Of a DNA stretch of 64,000 bases, positions 22,076 through 34,774 are shown in pieces. Source of the DNA: Buxus sempervirens (lineage: Eukaryota; Streptophyta; Magnoliopsida; Buxales; Buxaceae); contig OX387184.1 in NCBI GenBank assembly GCA_947561395.2, positions 19,386,205 to 19,450,204 on the forward strand. The letters run 5' to 3'. Position 1 is the stretch's first letter; every line of letters starts with the position of its first letter. The translations under genes and the position numbers were made by a program. Below the pieces are notes generated by a model. The model ran no database searches, was not told where the DNA came from, and worked only from the letters and a program-made list of their open reading frames with translations.

Positions 22076-24230
22076 AATTTCGACCAAGTTTTTTGAAAGG
22101 CAGGTTGCAAAAGCATATTTTATTTTATAACTTCGGCCGATTGTAAAGCAGGTAGCAGTTGCACAGACACCGAAGGTGTCCGGACCTGAAATAAGAATAT
22201 GTTCAACTTTAGAGATCTGAAATAAGAATATTTTATAACTTCAGCCGTTCACTATCCTCTCCCTCTCGGTCTCTGCGCTCTCCGTCTCTCCCTCACTCTT
22301 GGTTTTGTCCTCACCCTTCTACAGTTTGTTAGGTGGGGTTTCTCAGAGAAAGTCTGTCCCTCACCCGCTTCTCTCTCTCTCCTCTACCTGCTCTCCCCTT
22401 CTCTTCCCGATTTTCTAAGGCTTCTGGAACCCTCGGTGATGTCCTGCCTTCTGGAACGTTCGACCGACTATTGGAGCCCTCGGTGATGTCCTCCCCTCTC
22501 CCACGTCCCAATTTTAATGGAGAAAATTTTTTCCTTTAAGAAAATTCCTGTGGAATAGGATGAGATTCTGTCCTCCAGAGACTTCTCGATTGTTCCGAAA
22601 CAATCCATCCAATTGGCGATATCGGAAAAGCTCGGGTGCTAGGTGTTGAGGGCGCGTTCTCCATTGCTGTTGCTTCTCTCCCGTCGTTCCATGGCTCCTC
22701 TTCTTCAAGCAATCATGCTCTCCAACGAGGTAACCACTATTTCCCTTTATTATATGAAGGTTTGACAACGGTGTCCGACCAATAACGTAGGATAGCTTCC
22801 CACTCTCTTAACCTTAGGCTCTCATCTCCTCTCTCCTCACTTCTTCGGATCTCTAGAAAACCCTGTCGTCTGTTATTGTGAGGGTAGGAAGGGAAAACCC
22901 CCAAAATTACTCCAAGTCTTTGTGTTTTTTGAGTTTCTTTGATTTTCATGTTTGATTGGTTCACTTGATGCGCTTATTGATATTTTTCAGTGATCATGAA
23001 CTCTTTGGGAACGATTATTTTGGGTTAATCTCTGCAGATTTTGGCGATGTTCCAGTCGGATTGCAAGTGATTGGCTGGAGTGGGTTTCGGCGTAGGGATC
23101 TGCTTATTCTTCTGCAGAAATCTTTGATTGGAACGACGAAGAAGAGGTCTATTGTTCTTTCATTTTTTTTTTTTTACTATAATGTAATTTTTTGAAATTC
23201 TTTACTGTTCGATGCTTAGATATCTGGTTTTTGATATAATCTTTCGCCCTACGCTGGTTTTGGGTTTTTCTCTTTGGTTCATTGCTGCCACAATTATGGT
23301 GTTACAATTGTTTGTAATAGGTTTATACGAGATGGGTCATGCTTTAAGTCTTTTGAATTGAAGTCGATGAATTTTGATACATCTAAGGAAATTTATTTTT
23401 TAGATGTTTACTTTAGGTTGATTCTATAGAGGTGTATTAGCCTCTTACAATCTGATTTGAGATGAATCAGCAGCGAAGATGATAAGAAATAGCGGAGTCG
23501 AGAGTGTGCTCCGTCAGTCTTATCCTAACGCCTTTACCTCCCTTAATGGCGTTATTCAACACTTTGAAGCGAAGCTCTTCTTCCACAAGGCCGACTTCAT
23601 TAGAGACCAGATCGACCTTATATTCTGCTCGCACATGTAGCTCCATCATCCCAAAATGCCGAAGGAAAGGTTTGACCCCCAATTTCTTCACTTTTGGAAC
23701 TGCTTTTTGTTTTAACGGTGACAAAGCAGAGAAGACCCATTACCCAGACACCGAGTTGCTGGAGTTGGTAAACAGGGCCGATTGTGTCTATTTGCTTTGT
23801 TTTAATATTTGATTTTCTCCTTTGTTTGTTGGAAAGTAATCACAGGCATAATTGTAGTTTTAGCATCAAATTGTATTTACGTAGTTGCAGATCTCTATCG
23901 ACACTTTTCCAATGTTGTTTATTCATTTTAATGTGGCAGGTGTGGCTTTTCTTCTTTAACTATCTATTGATGAAATTTATATACGTTTTCTTATTCCTTT
24001 TTTTAAAAATGCTTCGCAGTTGTTATACTTTGAGTAATCAATTGGATGTGGTACTGATTTGCAGTTATTTGGATATTGATTTTCGGATTTGTCCTCTTCT
24101 TCATCTAAGCATTGCTCCTATACTTTAATAAAAAGAGTGGATTTTCTTGGTACTTCAATTTCAGTAATTGACTAAAGAGAGAAGATCGAAACAGGTATGG
24201 ATTTTGCTTCTTTCTTCTTCTTTCAGAAAT
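22076..24230. other. Helitron interior, possible captured 5' gene region, unrecognised
   Basis: CT-rich leader-like sequence (22250-22500) and several short open stretches. On the plus strand around 23480-23640, VLRQSYPNAFTSLNGVIQHF reads open, but a stop follows. I do not recognise a family and no gene is called. Confidence 0.35.
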
Positions 24231-24252
24231 GAATAAAATATATAAAATTTGG

Positions 24253-25051
24253 GTTATTTTTTCTGGATTTAGTTTTACAGTTATGAGAATGAATGTTGCT
24301 TCTTACTTACTATTTTTTTTTTTAAAACTGCATTCCTTTTTCTTCTCTCTATTTATAGGGCTATGGCACATTATATTTGTTCTTGCTTCATTGGAACACA
24401 ATTCCTTTTGAGTAGTGCAATCCATGCCATTCATTGGAACACAATTTCTTCTTTTAGCATGCTTTTTTCTTTTTTTGTTTTAATCGATTGTGTCTATTTG
24501 CTTTGCTACATTTGGGTTAGGGTTATTTTTTCTGGATTTAGTTTTACAGTTATGAAAATGAATGTTGCTTCTTACTTACTATTTTTTTTTAAAACTGTAT
24601 TGCTTTTTCTTCTCTCTATTTATAGGGCTATGGCACATTATATTGGTTCTTGATTCATTGGAACACAATTCCTTCTGAGTAGTGCAATCCATGCCATTCA
24701 TTGGAACACAATTTCTTCTTTTAGCATGCTTTTTTCTTTTTTTGTTTTAATCGATTGTGTCTATTTGCTTTGCTACATTTGGGTTAGGGTTATTTTTTCT
24801 GGATTTAGTTTTACAGTTATGAAAATGAATGTTGCTTCTTACTTACTATTTTTTTTTAAAACTGTATTGCTTTTTCTTCTCTCTATTTATAGGGCTATGG
24901 CACATTATATTGGTTCTTGATTCATTGGAACACAATTCCTTCTGAGTAGTGCAATTCATGCCATTCATTGGAACACAATTTCTTCTTTTATCATGCTTTT
25001 TTTCTTTTTCTGTTTTAATTGATTGTGTCTATTTGCTTTGCTACATTTGGT
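24253..25051 (+). repeat. About 268-bp tandem repeat, three copies
   Basis: Copies start at 24253, 24522 and 24789 with GTTATTTTTTCTGGATTTAG (periods 269 and 267 bp), including TTATAGGGCTATGGCACAT and CATTGGAACACAATT. A partial fourth copy follows to about 25051. Copies are roughly 95% alike. They are non-coding. Confidence 0.95.
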
Positions 25052-25199
25052 TTTACGTGATTATTTTCTTTCTTCTGTATATCTTTGTTGTTTTTTGCTT
25101 CTTATTGTGGCTGTTGAATTTTTTGTTGCTATTGGTTGATGTTAAAGATGTTATTAAAATGCCAAAATTTTTGCTCAATCGAAATTACTGAGATTATAT

Positions 25200-26640
25200 A
25201 CATTAGATTTTTTTTCTCTACTATTGCAAATATAGCAAGCTAATATGTCATGTTCTTTATTGAAGCTTCTTCAATGGAGTGATGGGTTTGAATGGAATGA
25301 TATCAAAGGATTGGATGAATTTTGTGTAACTCATTTCTGTCATCTAATACTAAGTAATAGCCACTAGATACAGCAGCTCTTTACCATGATTCAGTATTTC
25401 CAATGCTAACTGGCAAGTATTTTGTGTTGAATTAGAGTTTTTTTTAGTAAAGATTGTTTCATTATAATCATTTCTTTTGTCTATTTCTCACAGGCTATAT
25501 TCATAATGCTGGATTCTAGGAGTAAACAAAAGAAATGCTAGGGAAAGTACTTTCTTGATTGATCCAAGGAAGAGTAGGTCGTGGGGATTTGGAAAGAATA
25601 TAAGAACTCACCAGAAAGTCATTGAAAGTTAGTGTAATTTGACTTTATTTCTCTACTTAACCAATTCATTATAGTTTGAATTAGAGCTTTCGATTTATAT
25701 CACAATCTCACTCATAGGTACCATTTTTCGTTCATGGGGCTTGAAAATCAAGCTTTATTTTTGTGTTTGCTTGATATAAAATATGGGCAAAGTTTAGCCT
25801 AGAATGAAAATGTGGATTTTAGAATTTGAAATCATTCGTTTTCAATGTAAAGTATGATCATTAGGTTATGGTTAATGGATTTATAAACTTCATTTGAATA
25901 GCTTACAATTTTGTAGTGCTATGGTTGAGGTTGTGGAAGGATCAGCAACATGGTTTGGCTGAGGTCTTTATTGTGTTTGTGCTTAGAGAAGAGAGAGTAT
26001 TTTTGCCCATCATTTGACTTAACACCTACCCAGGTATTGTTTTGATTTTGCTAAACTGAAATTTGGTTGTTTGTTTGTCTACTTCTGTTTTTTTCTTGGA
26101 CATAACAGTAATGTATCTTGGGTAATTTATGTGATAGTAAATTGAAAAAGTAAAAAATAGAAAATTGAAAATCTTGAAAGGTGAATATAATAATTGTATA
26201 TTGTGTTGGCTGATTGAATCCTGATATTTCTGAAATTATTTATGTTACACTAGAAAATAGCAATCTATAATGTAACCTGATTCACACAAAAATAGCAACA
26301 TGTCCTATCTCGGATATTTTACAAATTATAAGGTTAAAGGAAGGCAACCAATATGGTTGGAGGAAGCAAAGTACCCTCAAACAAACTTGAGGTCTTTGCG
26401 TTTTCTGTGAGGATTTGAGGATATATAAGTAGATCTGATGGGTTAGAGGTGTATGAGATTCTACCAAATATCCTATGGACCATTGGTAAGCAGTCATTGT
26501 AGGATTTGTGATAGAAAAATGCTTCAAAGAGAATGGATCTTTTTGATTTTGTGGTTGATGGCTATATAAATAGTTTTCCTAAATAGGGTTCCGTAAGGGC
26601 ACAAATAGGAGTATATCACAAGTAAAGGAAGTGTTAGAAT
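25200..26640. other. Helitron interior, nothing recognised
   Basis: AT-rich sequence with no convincing coding region, RNA gene or repeat. Confidence 0.4.
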
Positions 26641-26901
26641 CCTTTTATAATGATAATTCCCTTTGTGTTAATAACTTTGAAGATGTAAGTTACCTCTTAT
26701 GGTTCAGATATATTACGTTTGTGACTTTGGATGACTATTTGGAGAGCATGCTTCGGAACAACAAAATATTGCCATGCATGGTTGACGACTATAGTACAGA
26801 TCACATTAATTTCATTGGAAATGGTTGTAACACTGTTGTAGTGTTTCAGTCATTAATGCTGATATGGAACTTCAATTTTGCTGAGAGTGTTTATTTGTAA
26901 G

Positions 26902-26997
26902 GTCCAACGGTGCAACAATCCAAATTGTTTATACTTGCATGAAATTGGTGCTCAAAAAGATAGTTTTACTAAAGATGAGATCATTTCAGCCTCCAAG
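26902..26997 (+). pseudogene. CCR4-NOT subunit 4 (NOT4-like) exon, captured fragment
   Basis: A 96-bp exon between AAG and GT sites encodes VQRCNNPNCLYLHEIGAQKD followed by SFTKDEIISA. The CxNPxCLYLHExGxxxDSFTKDEIISA block is the zinc-finger-like region after the RRM of NOT4, the E3 ligase subunit of the CCR4-NOT deadenylase complex. No other NOT4 exon is seen. It lies inside the Helitron. Confidence 0.75.
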
Positions 26998-27277
26998 GTT
27001 CTGGCCTTTCTAAACCACAAAAAGGTGAATGGAACCCCATCAGAACTTGGTAATGCACTCTGATCCATTTTTACATTTCATGAAGTTGGTTAAATTGAGC
27101 TACATTTAACTAATTTCTCTCACTAGCACCTTTGAATGACATGAATTGTATCATTATTCCTTACATAATGTTTACATTAATGGTTTTACACAAAAATGCA
27201 ATGACATCTGTTCTTTATCTTTATTTTGTTTGTTGTTTTTTCTCTTATAAATGATATCTTTTCCTTTCTTTCCTCAG

Positions 27278-27487
27278 AACATGATACCCGATGCTGGAAA
27301 GCATCTTCTTGAAGAGCTGAATTACATGACTCCTGATAATCAGAAATCAATGTCCAAGAAAATGGGTCACAAGAGAAACTTTTTCCCTGCTGACACATTA
27401 GATGCTATGAAATCTCTAATTGCAAAAACTGCCCCCGGAAAATGCAAGGAGGTCATTAGGAATATGCTTTACCTAGCTGTTCAATAA
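27278..27487 (+). pseudogene. Unrecognised terminal exon in Helitron
   Basis: After a CCTCAG acceptor, an open frame of 69 codons (MGHKRNFFPADTLDAMKSLI, APGKCKEVIRNMLYLAV) ends at TAA. It looks like a genuine last exon of a conserved gene by composition, but I cannot name the family. It may belong to the same captured gene as the exon just upstream or to a different one. Confidence 0.4.
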
Positions 27488-27799
27488 TTTGAGGATTCCT
27501 AAAAATGAAACACTGCATACCGTTTGGACTTTGGACAATATATATGGTTTTCATGTAAACTTTCTCAATAGGATATGTTTAATTCTTAAACATCCTGTTT
27601 TAAAATATAGTGTTAGATTTAGCCGCTAATTGATTTTTATATTCATGTGTATTAAATGTATTTCCCGTGCGTAGCACGGGTTTCAATGCTAGTATATTAT
27701 TTATTGTGACATTCTTTTGTGTTCGTTACAAAATTAATGTCGCAAAACATTACCAAAAAAAAAATTTAATGTCACAAAAAAACTTAATTTTTTGTAATG

Positions 27800-28679
27800 C
27801 TCATTTAGCCTTCTTCCAAAAATACCAGATTTCAATCCATTATTGGATGAAATCAATAACATTGAATCTAGACAGAGTTTGATCTCCAAGGCCCCACTCA
27901 ACCATTATTATTAGAATAGTAACACTAATGAAAACAGTTTTGTAAGCATGTGTCACCAATCTACGCTAAATCAGTTTTCCAATTACCTGCCAACAAACAA
28001 TTTTATAGATTTTTAAAATCATTTTGAACTAATTGTTGCCCAAGAGGTTTTTCTTCAACCCTTTTCAAGAATATAGAAACAACTTAAAAATTCTTATGTT
28101 TTCAAGTTGTTTTTTTCTCCCGAAAATGTTCTGGAGCGGATTCTTATATTTTGAACTTAATTCAAACTAATAGTTTTAGATTAATCATTTGGATAGGAAG
28201 AAGATAGAATCTAATCTAACATATATTAAGGCAAACGGGGTCTTGAGAGGGTAATATGTCAAGCAAAGAAATTTGTAATTTTTTTTATACACCCCTCCAT
28301 CTTTCCATTTACAATTCTCTCTCTTCTTAGATTAGGAATGTTGAAGCGAAGAGTGAGGGAGATCTTGATGAAATGATTGAGGAGACGCCCCTCTCTCTGC
28401 ATTGGACTGAAGAGTGTGGGATGTTCGGATAAACCGACAGAGGAGACTCCTCTCACTCTTTTCATATTGCTATTCCGCTTTTGAATCTTTTCATTAAAGA
28501 AAAATTATTGATAGAAGGTGCCAAAAAAAGAAAACAAAAAGAAAAAGAAAAACAATTAACAAACATTAGACTATATTATAGTTACATTGAAAGAACTACA
28601 TCCTTTACATTATGTATTAATTTACTTGGTACAATTACTAAATGCATTAATTAATAATATTTTTAATCCTTTTCTAAGG
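27800..28679. other. Intergenic, partial repeat
   Basis: 27840-27950 (GAAATCAATAACATTGAATC, TTGATCTCCAAGGCCCC) is about 85% similar to 52944-53045. It is otherwise AT-rich with no gene seen. Confidence 0.5.
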
Positions 28680-29960
28680 GCTTCAACTATACTTATGTGA
28701 AAAAAAGAAAGAACTGAAATTTTAAATATATAAAGCAACCTGCATTTTTTGCTTCTCTCATAAATTATTTCTTATTTTATTAAATATATTCTATGTTCTA
28801 TCAGATAATAATGTTACAAATATATAATAACATTATTAATATTTATTAATAATAATAAATTATTTCTTATCTACATCTATACTATATATTAAGGCAGATA
28901 CCATTGTAGCAAACAAATTGTACAAAAAAAAAAAGGGAAAACTAGTTAACTTGGTAGTGAGAACTTTAGATAAAGCAATGTCATAAAAAGGAACCTGTGA
29001 CACTGTCAGATATAATTTAGGAGTAGTAAGAACTTAAAATGAAGAAATATGTAGGTAATACTCACAAAGATTGAATTATGAATCTTAATTTTTACTAAAA
29101 TCAAGTATAGAATTATTGTGATTGGTAGATTCAGCCTAAAAATTCATTTTACCTCTTGAAATAATTTTTGAAGTGTGAATGCATGGGCCGGAGTACAAGC
29201 CTAGTGGTGGTTGGATGACAACTTGGACGGATGGTGGTTGAGGCTCCACGTTCTAGGGTTTTGTGAAAATGATGTGTTATGCCATGTCATACGATTGGAG
29301 AGCCAAGTGGGTGTCGCATGACTATGGAAATGTAGGAATTCAAAAGGGGTGGAGCCACCATGGATGGAATAGACCCAGAAGGCCACTTCACTGAACCCAA
29401 TCCTCCTCCGATTAGAGCCGTCTTAGACAAGTTAGCCACCTTGGGGCTTCCCACTTGGTTGACTGAGGTTGATGTCAGCAACACCGTTGATCAACACATG
29501 CAGGTAATTAAGTGCTTATATGGGAATAGGCTTCACCCCATTTAATTTAAGTTGTTTATTCTTATTATTGTTTTGTTGTTCTTGTCGTTTTGTTCTTGTC
29601 TTTCTTCAGTTATTCTAACTTTGCAATGTTGATAGCTTTTGCTCTCCATTTTTGATACAAGATTGGAATACCTTGCGGCCTTACCCATGAGTTCATTAAT
29701 AACACAGGAATCTCACGCACAACTCTGTCTTTTTCCTTGATCGTTTATCACGCTTAAAATATCCAATATCCCCCAATATTTAATGATCTAAAAAGGCAAA
29801 ATGATGTATAATTTTTTTTCTAAATGAAATTTTTGTGCTTGTTCTTTGAATTTAATTACATTTATAGCATTTTTTTTAATTGCTATCTCATTGGCCACAA
29901 GAGACAAAAGGAGAAAAAAGGTTTACTAGCTGCAGTCTTGGATAAGTACAGCTACAATAA
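28680..29960 (+). repeat. Dispersed repeat X, copy 1
   Basis: Collinear with 46086-47320 at about 90-95% identity: CTTCAACTATACTTATGTGA, TCTATACTATATATTAAGGC, GTCATAAAAAGGAACCTGTG, the GH10 exon, then shared downstream sequence. A truncated third copy lies at 33377-33516. The TCTATACTATATATTAAGG at 28876 resembles a Helitron 5' end, but no CTAG-hairpin terminus was found. Confidence 0.8.
29360..29503 (+). pseudogene. GH10 endo-1,4-beta-xylanase exon remnant 1
   Basis: MDGIDPEGHFTEPNPPPIRA then LDKLATLGLPTWLTEVDVSN, ending at a CAG|GTAATT donor. EGHF...PN..P.IR..LDKLATLGLP.WLTE.D(V/I)S is the C-terminal part of the GH10 xylanase barrel; the Glu in WLTEVDVS is the catalytic nucleophile. Only one exon survives. 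The sequence just upstream has a stop in frame. It sits in repeat X, so it travelled with the repeat. Confidence 0.8.
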
Positions 29961-30600
29961 ATGCATGTGGGGATGTACATTATTCCAAGCTCAAAATCTC
30001 ATTACTAACAAAAAAAAAAAAGCTCAAAATCTCATTCGATGGCAATAGAATGAGATAACACTCTTAATAGACATGCCTTACGGAGTAATCAAAATGGCAT
30101 CATCAAAACCTCCAAACACATGCAGACAAAATATTATTTAGTTCCTAAACTATCAATGCCGGTAAGGAACAAATTAAGTAGAACATTATCTTAATTGTGA
30201 ATGCAAAACATACATGTATATCCATCAATTTTCTTTGCAACCAACAAATTAAATTTATTTATTTACTCTGAATCCTTGTTTTAATCTTCCAGTTTCTTAA
30301 TTACATCTACTTGTTAAAGAATCTATTTTATCTAAGGAACTCACTTAGGTCCATCACATCCCATATTAGTACAGAGATTAGTAGGCAATAACAGAAGAAT
30401 ATCAACAAAATTAATATCCTTGCTTGGTTAATCTTACAAGTCATAATTCATTCTTGTGCACTGTTGAATGTTGCTCAATAGACATGCCCTTTCATTTGCA
30501 CTTTAAGAAAAATAAATAAACTAAAGTCATTTTCTAATATCAATTATCATTGTTGAATGCTTCTCTCTATCTTTTTTTTTCTTTTGTCCTACATTGGTAA
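29961..30600. other. No gene seen
   Basis: AT-rich sequence with no recognised coding region. Confidence 0.45.
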
Positions 30601-30615
30601 AGTGTTTGTTCAACT

Positions 30616-31086
30616 TTGATTCAAATCGCCTCTAAATCAGCTACATGCCAAAAAGCAACTGATTATGTTATGGAGATGGTAAAGAAGATGAATGAGGTTG
30701 TAGAAAATATTGTCAAAAGTGCTGTTTTCCAAGAGCTTCCAAAGGAAGTTGAGACTGTTTTTGTTGATGGACATAAGAGTGGGTCATTTGAGAATGAAGA
30801 AATATTAAGTCATAAAGGAAGAGGTGTCAATGAGGACCATATCAATGATGTTGTAGATATTAATGTTGTTGAGGAAGTTGGAAGTTGTGCAAATGAGCAA
30901 GCTTATGAATCTCATCTGAATTGTAGGAAACAACAACTTAATGTAATGAGGGGATCATATGATGAAGTGGGCATGTCTAAAAAATGCATTGAAAATGCAA
31001 AAGGTATCAAGGTTAAGAAAAGGGCCAAGCGTGCTGGTATGAGTATTTGCAGGAAGGTGGATGCATTAACTCAAGCAACAAGCTAA
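30616..31086 (+). CDS. Uncharacterised ORF, possible C-terminal part of FAR1-related protein
   Basis: About 155 codons open, hydrophilic, with KATDYVMEMVKKMNEVVENI near the start and a basic tail IKVKKRAKRAGMSICRKVDA. The first codon is TTG after a pyrimidine tract (30575-30595), so it is probably an exon rather than a complete gene. The helical segment followed by a basic linker loosely resembles the C-terminal region of FAR1/FRS-type (MULE-derived) proteins; this is a guess. A possible further exon (GSYEQLKKGSPSM) occurs at about 31215. No catalytic domain is visible. Confidence 0.35.
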   Translation: MIQIASKSATCQKATDYVMEMVKKMNEVVENIVKSAVFQELPKEVETVFVDGHKSGSFENEEILSHKGRGVNEDHINDVVDINVVEEVGSCANEQAYESHLNCRKQQLNVMRGSYDEVGMSKKCIENAKGIKVKKRAKRAGMSICRKVDALTQATS

Positions 31087-31089
31087 TAT

Positions 31090-33376
31090 CTCATTTTGGG
31101 TAATTCAACCCCTTCCACCACCCCCCTCAAATGCATAAATGCTAATTGTGTTTTTATTTCCTACACAGATCCCTGCACACCATTTGCATTCTTTTTTATA
31201 TACTACCAATTCACCAATGGGATCATATGAGCAATTGAAAAAAGGTTCTCCTAGCATGCTGTAGATGCTTCAGGGAACAAATATATATAGCCACTATTCC
31301 AACTCTTCGCCTTTTGATCCAAGCTTGTAATGTCGAGAAGGTAAAATTTAGGTTGGATGCTTAATATATATGTTGTATAATTTCAGTATTGTTACTACAA
31401 ATAATGTTATTTTTTTCTTTTTTTTTTTAAATTGTTTTGGTTTGCTGACACAATTACTTGGGATAAGGCATTTGCCTATTGATTGATTGAAATTGTTCTG
31501 GCGATGGTATATTTTATGATTTTACTATAGCTTTCTTTTTATGCTTCAGATTGCTTGGGCAGGTGATGGGACCAAAGCTTCTTGGTTGGGCTGATGACTC
31601 AATGGTAAAATTCTGTTACTAATTTTAGTTGATTTGCAACAAATTTTATGACCCTTAAATTATTGTAATGAAATGTTATCAGAATTTTTTACTTCATATT
31701 TTATGATGGTGTGCAGAGGCACTTTCTTATGCTTAGTTCAGAGTTGTAGCAATGAACTCATTATTGAGTTTATCATCCCAGGCCATGCGTGAACTTAGTT
31801 ATTTTCAAGCCTACTGAGGATCTGTCTTAATATATGGTGGTAAATGTTTGCAACTTGAGTTTTGAAGCACATAGGTGCATATCAACTTAGGTTAGTGTCT
31901 AGACTCTCTACTCTTGATGATGCTCATGTCTTGTTATTCTTGTAGTTGATGTAATGGGAGCTGAAGATGGCAACAATTATTATTTTATAAAGGGGTATTG
32001 AAGTTGAAAAATCACCAAAATGTGTGGCTAATAACCGAATACTATAGGTCTCCTGGATCTTGGGCTTAATGTATATAGCAGTTGTCCTTTCCATGTAAAG
32101 CATAAAGACCCATGGTTGTGTGTAGGCCAATACCAGATTAAGACTAAATAACCCTTTACTAGTGACCTGCTCAAATCCTGTGGAGTCATTCCTTTGCAGT
32201 AAGCCTTATATATATTTCACCTGATTGATTAAGCGTATATTGTTCAATTATTTTTATTTTAACGGTTTGGAGCAAATTAGATTCATCTTGCCATCATCTC
32301 ATTTTTTTTTCATCAATCTTTTAAAAATTCCTGTTATTGGTATAGAGTTGGAGCTGATATAGATCAAAGACTCAATTTTGACGATATAAAGAAAGTCGAT
32401 GTCCTGTGCATCTGATTACAGCTTCTGTTAATGCAAAGATCTCTTCTGCCTTCACAAAGATGTTTCTTTTAGCAGTTTTATGTTTGTCAGTTGTTAATTT
32501 GATCAAGTTCTGCTATTTATTTCAAGTTCAATGTGTTCTCAAACTCTCTATGCCAGTCGTGAGGGTCATATTTTTGCAGAGTATAGAGTACAAATTAGTT
32601 CAACTCATGAGTGGGATTACTTACGCCAGGGTCTTTTCATTTGTTTTTATTTTCCCCTTGTTTAAGGAGAGAATTTTTGAGACATTTAACTTGTTCATCA
32701 ACAGACAATGTGGCTATATTTTGTGTTGCAATCCTTGGGGAAAAAGCAAAAGAAGGAATGGCATTGTGGGTGCCGTGTTTCTTTAATTTTTTAAATGTTT
32801 GCCTCTTGCAGACCTGAAAGCTGAGTTCCACCTAAATCTGTTGCTTCTTATTTTCCTCACAATTGAAATAGTACTACTAGTAGTAGCTTCGTTAGTGTTA
32901 AAAATAAACCAGTTAAATCCACAATCTTAGCTGAAGAATCGCTTTTCTTTGGGATAAAAAGTCCATCAAGTTCCCTTCAATGTTTTTTTCGCGATGGCTC
33001 TCCCTGTTTCAAATCAAGAAAAATAGATATTTAAGAACCACCCAAATGAAAACTAACGTCAACTGTTCGTAATCACTATTAGCGTCAGTGGTCTAGCTCA
33101 CTGAATCTATGTTTGCGGGTGTTTTTTGTTTACATTACTTTTACTTCAGTCGCAATCAACCTGCCCGGTCGGAAATCCAGGAGGAAGGCAACGGCGAGTG
33201 ACCATTCGTTTTGGGTTTCCAGTCAAAAGAGGGCGGACGTTTTGGATTTTCGCAAATTTTGATTTAGAGGAAAACCTTTCCTCACTTGGTTAAAAAGAAG
33301 TGAATGGCGCCGGCTTCTGTTTGGATGAGGTTAATGTTAACGTCATCGCTGGAAGGGGCGTCCGTTAGTTTGCAGA
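31090..33376. other. Mostly unrecognised
   Basis: Short exon-like stretches appear at about 31200-31300 and at 31560-31605 (VMGPKLLGWADDSM between AG and GT), and near 32345 (RVGADIDQRLNFDDIKK). They could be degraded exons of one gene, but I cannot assign a family. No repeat was identified. Confidence 0.3.
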
Positions 33377-33516
33377 TATAAAAAAGAACCTGTGACACTA
33401 TCAGATATACTTTAGGAGTTGTAAGAACTTAAAATGAAGAAATATGCAGGTAATACTCACAAATTACCTCTTGAAATAATTTTTGGAGTGCGAACGCATG
33501 GGCCGGTGCTAGCGTT
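33377..33516 (+). repeat. Dispersed repeat X, truncated copy 3
   Basis: AAAAAGAACCTGTGACACTA through GGTAATACTCACAAA to GCATGGGCCGGTGCTAG matches 28987-29195 with an internal deletion. Similarity to the other copies stops at a GCATGGGCCGG element. Confidence 0.75.
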
Positions 33517-34770
33517 ATTTTTGGTTGCAAACTGCAAACGATATGCGCCCGTCGATATGAAGTCATGCCATTGAGGTCACCTATGTGACATCATCTTACT
33601 GTCTGCAATATGCGTAAGCAATGATGCTACGGAGTCTGCCTGTAAGCCACCTAAGCATCACTTTTGTTTTGCAGAACCCTCACAGTCGTAAGCTCGTGTG
33701 AATCAGAATTAGCAACAAGACAAAAAGATCACGGCTGAAAGAGGTTTAGCATATTCTCTCTCCATTTTTAACCCTTCATTAATTTTACCAGCATGTGGTC
33801 TTCGTAGATCGTAGATAACAGCCGGAAGTTCGTTTACCAAAAAAAAAAACAGCCGGAAGTTCTACTGTGAGCATTTGAGGGCATTTTCAGAAGAAACTCT
33901 AAGAAGTCTTTGAAAAACTTTTCACTCATTTTATTATAAGCCAAGTTTGCAAGTCTTTTTAAGGGTATCTCTTCAAAAGAAATTCTTAATAAACATGATG
34001 CCAATTCTCAATTATGTTAAAAAAGTATTACTAAAAATCAATTACCAAGAATTGGCAATCTGAATTATTTTGAAAAAGCATAACTAAAAACAAATTTTCT
34101 TAAAGCGAAAATTCGTTTTAGTATTATTTTTTAAAAAATAACCTTGATTCATTCACTAATCCTTGTAATTGAGAATTAGTGATAACTTTTTAAACATAAT
34201 TAAGAATGAGTATCATTCTACTGCTCACATAAGACTTCTTCCAAATATGCCCTCAAAACACTTCTTAACCTTATTAAATTTTTTTTACAAGTATGTTAAC
34301 ATTTTTGGAAAAAGTCCTTCATAAACGTTTATTCAAAATTATTTCTAAACAATATCACTACTTTTCAATTATCACAAATTTTATGACTGAATCAGGATTA
34401 TTTTTGAAAAGCATCACTTAAAACCAATTTTCCCAAAAGTGTCTACTACGTTATTGAGCGCGGTCCGTTTCAACTCATACGGTCCCAACTCGGGACCGCT
34501 TGAGTTAGATCCATCAGATAAAATATATGGTCCAAACCATTTAATCCCAAAACCATCCGGTCCAATAAATCATGCCAGTAGTAGGGATGGCAATGGATAT
34601 CTAGGAGATTTACTTGTAAATCTTTACTTATAGTCTTTTTAATGCATCTTACTTAACAGATAAATGCTTCTAACATATAAAATAGTGTATCTTTTTTTTT
34701 TCTTATGGAAAAAGGCAGCATTATATTACTCATGAGTGCATCTACATCGAGTATGACCATATAGGTCGTC
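33517..34770. other. Intergenic repeats, no gene
   Basis: 33950-34440 holds degenerate AATTGAGAATTAGTGATAAC / AACATAATTAAGAATGAGT sequence also found at 15785-15895 and loosely at 35080-35640. It is the uninterrupted counterpart of the flanks of the candidate CACTA element. No coding region was seen. Confidence 0.5.
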
Positions 34771-34774
34771 ACTT

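Larger units (their letters stand above)
21352..27692 (+). mobile_element. Helitron, 6.3 kb, nested in the candidate CACTA element
   Basis: The 3' end is diagnostic: a perfect 7-bp hairpin CCCGTGC-GTA-GCACGGG (27664-27680), 8 nt, then CTAG (27689-27692) followed by T. The 5' end is taken at TCTATTCTCTTAAATGG (21352) preceded by A, resembling the 5' end of the second Helitron at 54830. An alternative TC lies 4 bp upstream (21348). There is no target duplication, as expected for A|T insertion. No Rep/helicase was found, so it is non-autonomous. It contains tandem repeats, a NOT4 exon and an unrecognised exon. Confidence 0.75.

Noticed and set aside
28876..29206. Helitron ending at GCATGGGCCGG...CCTAGT in repeat X
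   Set aside because: CTAGT is present but no hairpin precedes it, and similarity between the two full copies continues well past this point.
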